Made by a program: the position numbers and the translations under genes. Positions 9,301 through 14,220 of a stretch of 18,832 bases of DNA are shown piece by piece. The notes below the pieces were generated by a model. The model searched no databases. It was not told the DNA's origin and saw only the letters and a program-made list of their open reading frames with translations. The stretch lies in contig JBGSKY010000262.1 in assembly GCA_041740995.1 (NCBI GenBank), positions 1 through 18,832 on the forward strand, given 5' to 3'. The DNA is from JBGSKY01 sp041740995. Its GTDB lineage: Bacteria > Planctomycetota > Planctomycetia > Pirellulales > Pirellulaceae. How positions within the stretch are numbered: position 1 is the first letter of the stretch; each line of letters begins with the position of its first letter.

Positions 9301-9601
9301 CCTGGCCTTGTTCGGGAGTAATCCATTTTTTGTATTCAGCGAGCTGCAAAAGTCGTGTGGCCGCTGTGACGTCTTTCAGTGGATCGGGGCGCGAGGGTTC
9401 GGCCGAATCCCATTGCGAGTTCGCAATCGATTTTTGTCCGCACGCTTGGCAGCGAGTTTTTCCGGGCGGGCAAACTTCGTTACAAACGTCGCAATGCGGC
9501 GATGATAGGGCACGAAAACATGCGGCCACGACCAACCACATCAGGTGGCCGGTCCCCATCCAGACGAGCAAAAAGAGCAGAATAAAGAACAATGTTTCCA
9601 T
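3344..9601 (-). CDS. Giant polytopic membrane protein with N-terminal zinc ribbon, function unknown
   Basis: A 2085-residue protein that I cannot assign a function. Order of parts: a hydrophobic segment (about residues 4-28); a zinc-ribbon-like cluster CDVC-x10-CQAC (Cys37, 40, 51, 54, with an extra Cys44); a soluble stretch with a helical charged region (about 80-130, LLQLAEYKKWITPEQGQEL); then a motif LQAFMQQANVKWIELISAAL (190-209) that runs into the first of very many hydrophobic helices filling residues 202 to about 2075. By eye there are several dozen helices, with short polar breaks such as GGRPGHRADEDTKSK. No transporter, glycosyltransferase or kinase signature stands out. I recall similar large proteins in other planctomycetes, annotated only as hypothetical, but cannot verify this. 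The ATG at 9601 places the first hydrophobic helix at the start; no clear Shine-Dalgarno is present. The frame is uninterrupted over 6.3 kb, which argues strongly for a real gene. Confidence 0.9.
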   Translation of the reverse strand: METLFFILLFLLVWMGTGHLMWLVVAACFRALSSPHCDVCNEVCPPGKTRCQACGQKSIANSQWDSAEPSRPDPLKDVTAATRLLQLAEYKKWITPEQGQELKSSIAAMKRRVLEEELLTQPVAAKTLIEHLDLGVSDNSEDSIPTTAPLVRAIERTESHPLEQVEAPEVFANSATSKVSLKQRLTKDMLQAFMQQANVKWIELISAALIVICSVGLVVSLWSTLSNTSRFFPAILFCLATVTVHAAGHYTLWKWKLRSTSRGVLHIALLLIPLAVLVGILLSRRADQTIEFDNGTIAIIVSGALVYSSLAWWTSRTLFGRRHWFVTAATVTACVSLLLSHVFRELGQASLLAMTTDFGPMMASSFAAAFYLTQSNARRWALGRPILSRSFAMVVQILFGVLTAGIFFLLRFGAAGLQSTTFFTAAGAIAFVWLVYSVASVVGFRNLELFSSEGLLGKHLVRAKQSELGGGTTSQLISICHWVFASTITPALLWFAWQTAETRPAIVGLLALMSIWLFSLSRFGGFPMPRTAIAISAAFAIAFSVEGVINRVYNLQLSDWLEWPKVAGMIVTAFLFGASSRIFPACWRKAYQTTAIVSSALATLAACAAAMLQLGGRREFAVWPELVLAWVGLAALALVIYWEWRAGRGESERLVSVHRLADIISILGVGFIGIAALHYVRLNTSFTLLGDAVKNYQLNAIALCMVACASSLSGWILALIGGRPGHRADEDTKSKISFLSGLSIRLSELLTIIGLIAALISSAIVFWPENRCQLELFFGWVIVFATFALSDVYRSVPIREVFRLLAGGWVAIVLYHHLNHSPLAASLNSFAIISLSLAVWTVVTTASKVVNRWSRLQWNADQFYWATGLAGGVSFGATLLMLIFPAASQLWQSLIEVQSPAIAERQLQLPDFLKQFSVVEVSAVAISFGAIVASIWMVSGRDRTQRYTRLVFSWLLAMTPFALALLVASAVPIPYTLVAVVWTLAFGLAGLIALQNFGLSPADQPLAVAQPDGSLLSAALDFGLVITVFLLTVLSGLAFNYACTHQLPSPLIQGNWFHSQMWMLPLTLVLSTGWVYSSLRRVPLTSCLVVAYALATWVACSGLLIDHRNQTGFIVKLILFAQLFIAASLILQWARVGLESSRVRLMVRSTASSRPYRYNIRMHQSCLTTSNLMLQSLLSLCALSALSLFRVLGRSELLAYLTSPLAILIVILMSATLFALPTLRSMQFLNRHRFAITAMQLISPIVVLAIARYGRLIGSPLPSYHEVLRTSFAMSIVIIALMIVDSIRQIFSRCRSSFSNVAELRTIKQLLPLKRISRIDARATLILRGLCTTVQFVAIAVIIGLAVTESDRILSTVVLASLSLMFLLWSFNTSSLWGYASAVLACLAIIESDWFHAQPTALTCLLTVLYGPLAVALSSVGLRTLITKFTNATLRENSDTTASEVLNPALGLRQITMKQLEHRVLQIEAAVAFALPTLMLLLSLFVVLDNDVPRLGLAAALSITLVVAALVLSGLNFFTRVTRSQVTLYVALFAVMLLSMAWLSCGAGLSKQYGWMLYLVSFTATPALAAAWIRTLSRSSWIANGTSPISQRLREINVDASCQQLFLFHLVVAIVGLVPTVVLSLICSDANLRSIASAIPFLSALSLLWLPRDAVAYRCSSIALLSLSVLLMSIRDLPSLIDGTPQIFYLHAVHLFGGCIAYAAALIAVARLEMVDKSWNSILYRSSWLTCSLAFVCGAIGLAIPTLSGQGSLPSAQSFLLKLAVLGGWILLAGRALQFSVKPVFNEPDRSMRQRKFAVYVVEAIVVAFGLQIYVFFPELFGGWVREWWPVVVMFIVMTSIAIGQLLKLDRSEVFGNPLRQTNLLLPLLPLSSVWILQQQGDWTQWSNYGSLLIGATILYSVQSWIYRSMPLQIVATVTGVLSLWSFLLNQETTRFLMHPQFWLVPPAISALYFVERNRNQFSRSVLVAARYFAVLTAYLSSTADMLLLSFGGSIWMPIVLLALSMLGVAIGMVKRITPLLYCGVTFILVSLVGMVWHAQRAIGEVWPWWAFGIACGVGLIVLLGYIEKNRDRVATYLRTLNAWD

Positions 9602-9716
9602 GAAGCCACTGTTTCAGTCGCTGCGAAAAGCGAAAATGATTGCCCTATAAACCGATCGACGAAAAGGTCGGGACGCGCAAGTCGCGAAGAACACTGAATT
9701 CAATGGTAGCTCAGAA

Positions 9717-9740
9717 TTAGCCGATCGGTGGCTCGGCTAA
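9717..9740. repeat. Perfect 8-bp inverted repeat with 8-nt loop between divergent transcription units
   Basis: TTAGCCGA (9717-9724) and TCGGCTAA (9733-9740) form a perfect stem around an 8-nt loop, followed on the plus strand by a run of A. It lies 70 bp past the end of the PQQ propeller gene and 116 bp upstream of the giant membrane protein gene, both on the minus strand. In minus-strand RNA the U-run precedes the stem rather than following it, so it is not a standard intrinsic terminator. It could be a terminator without a U-tract or an operator. Confidence 0.4.
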
Positions 9741-9809
9741 AAAAATCGGTTGCCGCACGGCGCGACGGGAAGATGTAAGCGGCGACCTGAATTAGCTAGG
9801 CTTTTGGCT

Positions 9810-11141
9810 TTATGGCAATTTGAAACTGGCGATTTCTTGATCGTTGCGGACGACTATATTGCCGTTCGAAAACGCCGGATAGGCCCATACGACGTTGCGG
9901 CCTTGCCAAGTGTTAGTTCCGTCAATCAAATGTGTTCTCGAAAGCTCTTCATACGACGAGGGGCTAATTTTAGACACGATGAGATCGCCGGTTTCGCTGA
10001 ACAGGTAGTAGCGATTTTCGGGTCCCTTGCTCAGAAACGCAGTCCCGTGGCTGGCCCGTCGATCTCCGCCAGCAGTAGGTTGCATCGTCGCCCAATAGCG
10101 TTCACCGTCCTTTGGATTTACCGCGATAAGTTCGCCGCTGCCGCAATCGCTACCAACAATTAAATCATCGGTAAATACACCAGAGGCGTTGGAGCAGTAA
10201 ACCGCCGTTTTCGCTTTACCTTCCCACAACTTTTCGACTCCAGAATTTTTTGGAAGGATGCGGTACATCGCTGCAACGTCGCCGATCCCGCTGGCATAAA
10301 GTAAGTCCTTATGTTGCAACGGCGGCGCGATCGACATCTCGTAGCTGGGCGCTAGCGGAGTTGTCCAGTTTACTTTGCCAGTCGCAGGATCTAGCGAATT
10401 GAGATTTTTCGCGTCCCAAATTAGCAGCTGCAATTCGTCGCCGGAATTTATCATCGTTGGTGGGCAATAACCAACGCCTGACGAAGAAAGTGCGCGCCAG
10501 ACTTCTTGGCCGCTGTTTTTATTCAACGCAACAGCAACACTTCCTTCTCCGCCGGCGAGTGTGTAGAGCAATTCTCCGTGGATTAGCGGCGAGGCTGCAA
10601 AGCCCCACAGCGGAGTTTCTGCTCCGTATTTTTCCTTCAACGAAAGGCTCCATCGAAGTTCGCCGCTGGTGGTGTCAACTGCGATCAAATCGCCCTCGGA
10701 ACCCAGCGAGTAGACGCTCTGGCCATCGACCGTCGGAGTGGCTCGTGGGCCGATACCAAACGAAACATCGACGCTTCGTGGATATTGATAGGTCCAAATC
10801 ACTTTGCCGGTCGTTGCGTCTAGACAATGCAATCGCTCGTCACCTTCGAGCTCGTCACGTCCGCCGGGGTTGTTGGTAACTTTACCCGATTTAATCGCGT
10901 AATCAGTTACATAGACCTTGCCGTCGGCAATCGCGGGGCCTGAGTAGCCGCCAGATATTGGCGTCGACCAATTCTTCTGAAGTCCAGCGTCCGGAAACGC
11001 TTCGAGGGAATAGCTTGTCGGCAAAACACCGTCTCGGGTCGGGCCGTTGAATTGTGGCCAATCATCGCCAAACGCGTCAGCACCTAAACAAGCCAGCAGC
11101 GAAAGCGGCAGAGCGAAATGACGACAAAATTTGTGATTCAT
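9810..11141 (-). CDS. Secreted PQQ-type beta-propeller repeat protein
   Basis: The 443-residue protein begins with a signal peptide (MNHKFC, then hydrophobic ALPLSLLACLGADAFG). It opens with DWPQFNGPTRDGV (residues 27-39), the usual start of secreted planctomycete PQQ_2/BamB-like propellers. Blade motifs with the docking Trp recur: HCLDATTGKVIW, IAVDTTSGELRW, VALNKNSGQEVW, NSLDPATGKVNW and IAVNPKDGERYW. The fold is clear, but whether it binds PQQ or acts as a scaffold cannot be told. Cys18 in SLLAC is a weak lipobox; cleavage after ADA or AFG is also possible. I chose ATG 11141; an upstream in-frame TTG (11159) would add six residues. It follows fmt by 68 bp on the same strand and may be the last gene of the def-fmt unit. 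Confidence 0.88.
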   Translation of the reverse strand: MNHKFCRHFALPLSLLACLGADAFGDDWPQFNGPTRDGVLPTSYSLEAFPDAGLQKNWSTPISGGYSGPAIADGKVYVTDYAIKSGKVTNNPGGRDELEGDERLHCLDATTGKVIWTYQYPRSVDVSFGIGPRATPTVDGQSVYSLGSEGDLIAVDTTSGELRWSLSLKEKYGAETPLWGFAASPLIHGELLYTLAGGEGSVAVALNKNSGQEVWRALSSSGVGYCPPTMINSGDELQLLIWDAKNLNSLDPATGKVNWTTPLAPSYEMSIAPPLQHKDLLYASGIGDVAAMYRILPKNSGVEKLWEGKAKTAVYCSNASGVFTDDLIVGSDCGSGELIAVNPKDGERYWATMQPTAGGDRRASHGTAFLSKGPENRYYLFSETGDLIVSKISPSSYEELSRTHLIDGTNTWQGRNVVWAYPAFSNGNIVVRNDQEIASFKLP

Positions 11142-11209
11142 AATTTTTCTAAATTTCAAAATCGCTTTTTACGCTGGTCAAAATCGACAATCAAACTGCA
11201 ACGCGAGAT

Positions 11210-12217
11210 TCAGGATACCAGAGTTGTATTGGGCGGTAAAACGAAGCGAACTTGCTTCTGGCGAGCGTAACCTGCGGCGAAATCTTTTGCCGACATAGCT
11301 CGTTTGCCCGCCGGTTGTAAGCTATCGATAACTAATACACCGTCGCCGGTGACAACACCGAGGTTGGCCTTCCCAATCCATTGCGGATCGATGACCAACG
11401 TTCCGGGCTCCAACCCGGGCGGCGATTGCGCAGTGATTTCAGAAACTCTTGCTCGATGAATGAGGACGCGAATGGTTTTGGAAGGATCAATTTCCAGGTC
11501 GGCGAACGCTCCAGGCCAAGGCTGCATCGCGCGGATAACGCGATCAAGCAAGTTCGTCTTCCAAGAAAAATTTAGATGCCCGTCGGACTTTTTTAGCCGT
11601 GGGGCACGCGATGATTCCGCGTCGATTTGAGCGATGCCGCTTCTCATTGCGTCGTCGATCGAGTCACAAGCTCTCAAACGATCGATGGCATCGAGCGTCG
11701 ATTGGACGCCCAACTCAGAAAGTCTTGGCTCCAGTTCCGCCGCGTTTTCATGCGGTAAAACTTGCGTCGCGGCAGTAGTCAGAATCGGGCCAGCGTCTAA
11801 ACCGACGGTCATACAAATAATGCTCACGCCGACAGTCGAGTCACCAGTCAGCAACGACCATTGGACCGGGGCAGCGCCACGATGGCGAGGTAACAACGAG
11901 CCATGCAAGTTGATTGCGCCGAGCCGAAAGCTGGATAGGGCGGCTTGGTTCAAAATTTGGCCGTAGTCGCAAACGACCGCCAAATCGGCTTGCATGTCCT
12001 GCAGCATGGAAATTGTCGCAGAATCGCGAATAGTGGCTGGAAAATACAAGGGCAGATTCGCGGACAACGCCCACTGCTCGACCGGGTTTATGATCGGTTT
12101 TTTGCTCCCGAGCACGGGCGACTTGGTAATCACCGCGACAATTTCGTCTGACGATTTCGCAATCGCATCGAAGCTTGGAACAGCGAATGGTCCAGTGCCC
12201 ATCAATACGATTCGCAT
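11210..12217 (-). CDS. fmt: Methionyl-tRNA formyltransferase
   Basis: It transfers a formyl group from 10-formyltetrahydrofolate to the initiator Met-tRNA in the cytoplasm. The 335-residue product matches the family in length and layout. The N-terminus MRIVLMGTGPFAVPSFDAI is typical. The catalytic block INLHGSLLPRHRGAAP holds Asn103, His105 and the SLLPRHRGAAP signature; VGLDAGPIL supplies Asp141. These correspond to the Asn/His/Asp triad of the formyltransferase fold. The C-terminal domain includes WPGAFADLE and LVIDSLQPAGKRAMSAKDFAAGY. An AAAGG motif (12228-12232) sits 10 nt before the ATG. The gene begins 17 bp after def, the classic def-fmt pairing. Confidence 0.97.
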   Translation of the reverse strand: MRIVLMGTGPFAVPSFDAIAKSSDEIVAVITKSPVLGSKKPIINPVEQWALSANLPLYFPATIRDSATISMLQDMQADLAVVCDYGQILNQAALSSFRLGAINLHGSLLPRHRGAAPVQWSLLTGDSTVGVSIICMTVGLDAGPILTTAATQVLPHENAAELEPRLSELGVQSTLDAIDRLRACDSIDDAMRSGIAQIDAESSRAPRLKKSDGHLNFSWKTNLLDRVIRAMQPWPGAFADLEIDPSKTIRVLIHRARVSEITAQSPPGLEPGTLVIDPQWIGKANLGVVTGDGVLVIDSLQPAGKRAMSAKDFAAGYARQKQVRFVLPPNTTLVS

Positions 12218-12234
12218 AACCGAGAAGCCTTTGC

Positions 12235-12825
12235 TTAAGCGTAGCGGCTAAGCCAGTCGTCCAGCTCTTCGTTCAACTCTGCGTCGCTAGGAAAGCCGCC
12301 GGTTCGTTTCTTGGATTCAAATTCGACGATCAAATCTTCAACATCTTCTTCGACTGCCCGAGCTTTGGTCGGGTCCAGCCGATCGATGAACATGACACCA
12401 TCCAAATGATCGATTTCGTGTTGGATGATCCGCGCCAAATAACCTTCGCAATCTATTTCGACTTCGCGTCCTTGGAGGTCGTAGGCGCTTAGGTGAAGAT
12501 GTTTGCTACGTTTGACCATTGCGTTGACGCCAGGCAACGACAAGCAACCTTCTTCCGCTTCCTCGCTCCCTTTTTGGCGAGAGATCGTAGGGTTAAGAAA
12601 GGCAAACTCTTCGCCCTCGCCGCGCGTGCCCGAGGGATTGGCAACGAACAAACGCAGCGGCACGTTGACTTGATTGGCCGCCAGCCCTACGCCACGATGT
12701 TCGTACATTAAGTCGAACATTCGGCTTATAAGTTTCGGCAAATTTTCATCGACCCGGGCAATCGGCTTGCTCTTGTAAACCAGCGTCGGGTGTGGGAAAT
12801 AGATAAGATTGACGCTATCGACCAA
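12235..12825 (-). CDS. def: Peptide deformylase (TTG start)
   Basis: It removes the formyl group from new protein N-termini using a metal ion. All three family motifs are present: GVGLAANQ (residues 45-52), EEGCLSLP (91-98, metal ligand Cys94) and QHEIDHLDG (135-143, metal ligands His136 and His140, catalytic Glu137). The length of 196 residues is normal for type I enzymes, and the acidic C-terminal tail (about 155-196) resembles that of other planctomycete members. The start appears to be TTG at 12825: an in-frame TGA lies two codons upstream (12829-12831), there is no ATG or GTG before the conserved region, and GCAGG lies 9 nt before the TTG. fmt follows after 17 bp. Confidence 0.96.
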   Translation of the reverse strand: MVDSVNLIYFPHPTLVYKSKPIARVDENLPKLISRMFDLMYEHRGVGLAANQVNVPLRLFVANPSGTRGEGEEFAFLNPTISRQKGSEEAEEGCLSLPGVNAMVKRSKHLHLSAYDLQGREVEIDCEGYLARIIQHEIDHLDGVMFIDRLDPTKARAVEEDVEDLIVEFESKKRTGGFPSDAELNEELDDWLSRYA

Positions 12826-12834
12826 GGATCAATA

Positions 12835-12839
12835 CCTGC
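12835..12839 (-). promoter_or_regulatory. Ribosome binding site that supports the TTG start of def
   Basis: GCAGG on the minus strand, 9 nt upstream of the TTG at 12825. With the in-frame stop just upstream, it makes the TTG the best start. A rare start codon may keep deformylase synthesis low. Confidence 0.45.
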
Positions 12840-12962
12840 GGGAAATTAATGTCAGAAGTCGAGTCGTTTTCAGTGACTCTTGGTATTCGTGGTGATTTGT
12901 AACTTGGAAGAAGCCAATTTACGGGTGTGACAGACCACCGGTCCGTCGTCATTAAGTCCCGA

Positions 12963-12987
12963 GGCTGACATTCATTATATGACAGCC
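12963..12987 (-). promoter_or_regulatory. Candidate promoter of def-fmt with a palindrome centred on the -10 box
   Basis: On the minus strand a perfect TATAAT (12979-12974) lies about 150 bp upstream of the def start. It sits inside an imperfect palindrome: GGCTGACAT (12963-12971) against ATGACAGCC (12979-12987), 8 of 9 positions paired. No good -35 hexamer is seen at 16-18 bp spacing. The layout suggests an operator over the core promoter, but no regulator is identified. Confidence 0.4.
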
Positions 12988-13001
12988 AGAAGCCTAATCC
13001 G

Positions 13002-13034
13002 CAGAAATCGCGTCTCATTGAAACGCGTTTTCTG
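13002..13034 (-). terminator. Terminator-like hairpin downstream of the TIM-barrel gene
   Basis: Two 12-bp arms, CAGAAATCGCGT (13002-13013) and ACGCGTTTTCTG (13023-13034), pair with one mismatch around a 9-nt loop. Read on the minus strand the structure starts 18 nt after the stop codon of the TIM-barrel gene. Its GC-rich core is flanked by A-rich 5' and U-containing 3' sides, as in intrinsic terminators, although the U-tract is short. It also lies just upstream of the candidate def promoter, so it would insulate the two units. Confidence 0.45.
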
Positions 13035-13051
13035 GTGCAAGTATAGCGAGC

Positions 13052-13972
13052 TTACTCGGCCATTGCGTAGGCTGGCTGATAAAGATCAACAAACATTTCT
13101 GGTTTGCGTGTCTCCGTCGGCACGCCAGCGGCAGTCAGAACTTTGTCGACACAATCTTGGGCATAAGCAACGATCGCATCGCGAGTCATCCCGCTGAGCG
13201 TCGATTGATGTCCGGCTGCGGCGACTGGTCCAGCGTATTTCTTAGCAGCCAAATGTGAAATGATTTCGAGGTTTTTGACCAAGCGATCTTCACCGGGCAT
13301 CAAGCGATTCTTGTAGCTAGCCTTCTCAACATCGAGCTCGACTTCGGCATCGGCCAATCGAACCGAAACGATCTTAGCAGCGTCGATACTCTTTAACTGT
13401 TCGACGGTCCCGCCGCCGACGGTCCATGACCAAGTGTCAATCGTCACGCCGATTGCAGGATGGTTAACTGCGTTGAAGAAAGCCAAAAAGGTTTCTGCAT
13501 CGGCTGTGAATTTGAATTGCTTGTCGACGCGAAATTCCGACGCGGCGGAGAAATACAAACCTAGCTTCATATCGCTAGTTTTCATTGCATCGCCGATCAA
13601 GCCGACACGTTTGCGAAGGACTTCGAAAAATTCGTGATATGGCAGCCGATCAGTCGCTGCTGGCAGTCGCAACGATCCAACGGTCGCTTTGACTTTGGAC
13701 GCTACGTCTAGAATGTCAGTCAGTCCTGCAACCGACTTCGCGAACGCTTCGTCATCGGCGTCCAAATCTACCGGGACTTCGAAACCGCTGACACCGATTT
13801 CTGCGCTCTTGAGATATCGCGAAGCGTGTTCAAAAGTGCTGCGTTTGCTGCGTTTTACCAAGTCGTTTAAGTCGATGTCTAAACCTTTGAAGCCATAGGT
13901 CATCGCCAATTCAATCAGTTCACTTTGTCGACCGGAGATTCCGAGAGCAGCCGGGTTCAGATTCTTAAACAT
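13052..13972 (-). CDS. Sugar phosphate isomerase/epimerase-like TIM-barrel protein, metal ligands apparently degenerate
   Basis: The 306-residue protein resembles the AP endonuclease 2/xylose isomerase-like TIM-barrel superfamily: the opening MTYGFKGLDIDL (24-35), a central strand IGVTIDTWSWTVGGG (174-188), VSVRLADAE (202-210), the PGEDRLV loop (226-232), and a final strand near AGPVAAAGHQ (247-256). Many members isomerise or epimerise sugars or inositols using a divalent metal held by Glu, Asp, His and Glu. Here the Asp remains (Asp179) but positions that often carry His or Glu read Ser, Arg or Tyr (DTWSW, VSVRLAD, LGLYFS), so activity is uncertain. No signal peptide is seen, suggesting a cytoplasmic location. 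AAGGA (13984-13988) precedes the ATG by 11 nt. It is divergent from the thioredoxin-fold gene and stands alone on its strand. Confidence 0.82.
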   Translation of the reverse strand: MFKNLNPAALGISGRQSELIELAMTYGFKGLDIDLNDLVKRSKRSTFEHASRYLKSAEIGVSGFEVPVDLDADDEAFAKSVAGLTDILDVASKVKATVGSLRLPAATDRLPYHEFFEVLRKRVGLIGDAMKTSDMKLGLYFSAASEFRVDKQFKFTADAETFLAFFNAVNHPAIGVTIDTWSWTVGGGTVEQLKSIDAAKIVSVRLADAEVELDVEKASYKNRLMPGEDRLVKNLEIISHLAAKKYAGPVAAAGHQSTLSGMTRDAIVAYAQDCVDKVLTAAGVPTETRKPEMFVDLYQPAYAMAE

Positions 13973-14005
13973 CCGCGTTGGGGTCCTTCTTCATTTCAAG
14001 CAAAA

Positions 14006-14069
14006 ACTCGGAAATCCGACATAGCACTATGCGATTTCCATTTCAAATACTAGGATTTCTATTCCGAGT
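14006..14069. repeat. Nested and competing inverted repeats in a divergent intergenic region
   Basis: Outer arms ACTCGGAA (14006-14013) and TTCCGAGT (14062-14069) are perfect complements. Inside, GGAAATC (14010-14016) pairs with GATTTCC (14033-14039), with CATAG/CTATG (14020-14024 and 14027-14031) nested within. The same left segment, GAAATCC (14011-14017), can instead pair with GGATTTC (14053-14059). The two pairings exclude each other. The block may be an operator array or a switch-like RNA; the sequence alone cannot decide. Confidence 0.5.
14018..14046 (-). promoter_or_regulatory. Candidate promoter of the TIM-barrel gene inside a palindromic block
   Basis: On the minus strand TTGAAA (14046-14041) and TATGTC (14023-14018) are spaced by exactly 17 bp, about 45 bp upstream of the start codon. 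The -35 matches consensus at 5 of 6 positions; the -10 is weak (3 of 6). Both elements lie within the nested inverted repeats described separately. Confidence 0.35.
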
Positions 14070-14220
14070 ATCGCACACCTGCAGCACTCTTTCTAGGGCA
14101 AATTCGAGCCCCTTGAAAAGCGATTCGACGACGTTCTGACAAGCCGGATCGCTGGCCGGACGCGCACCCATCCGTTTTTGTTACTGCTGGACACTTTATC
14201 GAGCCCGAAACATTGAATCC

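Noticed and set aside
9750..10163. A 137-codon plus-strand frame near the PQQ gene end
   Set aside because: It overlaps the propeller gene antisense and has no recognisable domain or ribosome binding site.
14080..14220. A tRNA-like segment suggested by a T-arm-like AAATTCGAGCCCC
   Set aside because: No matching acceptor, D or anticodon arms could be drawn on either strand.
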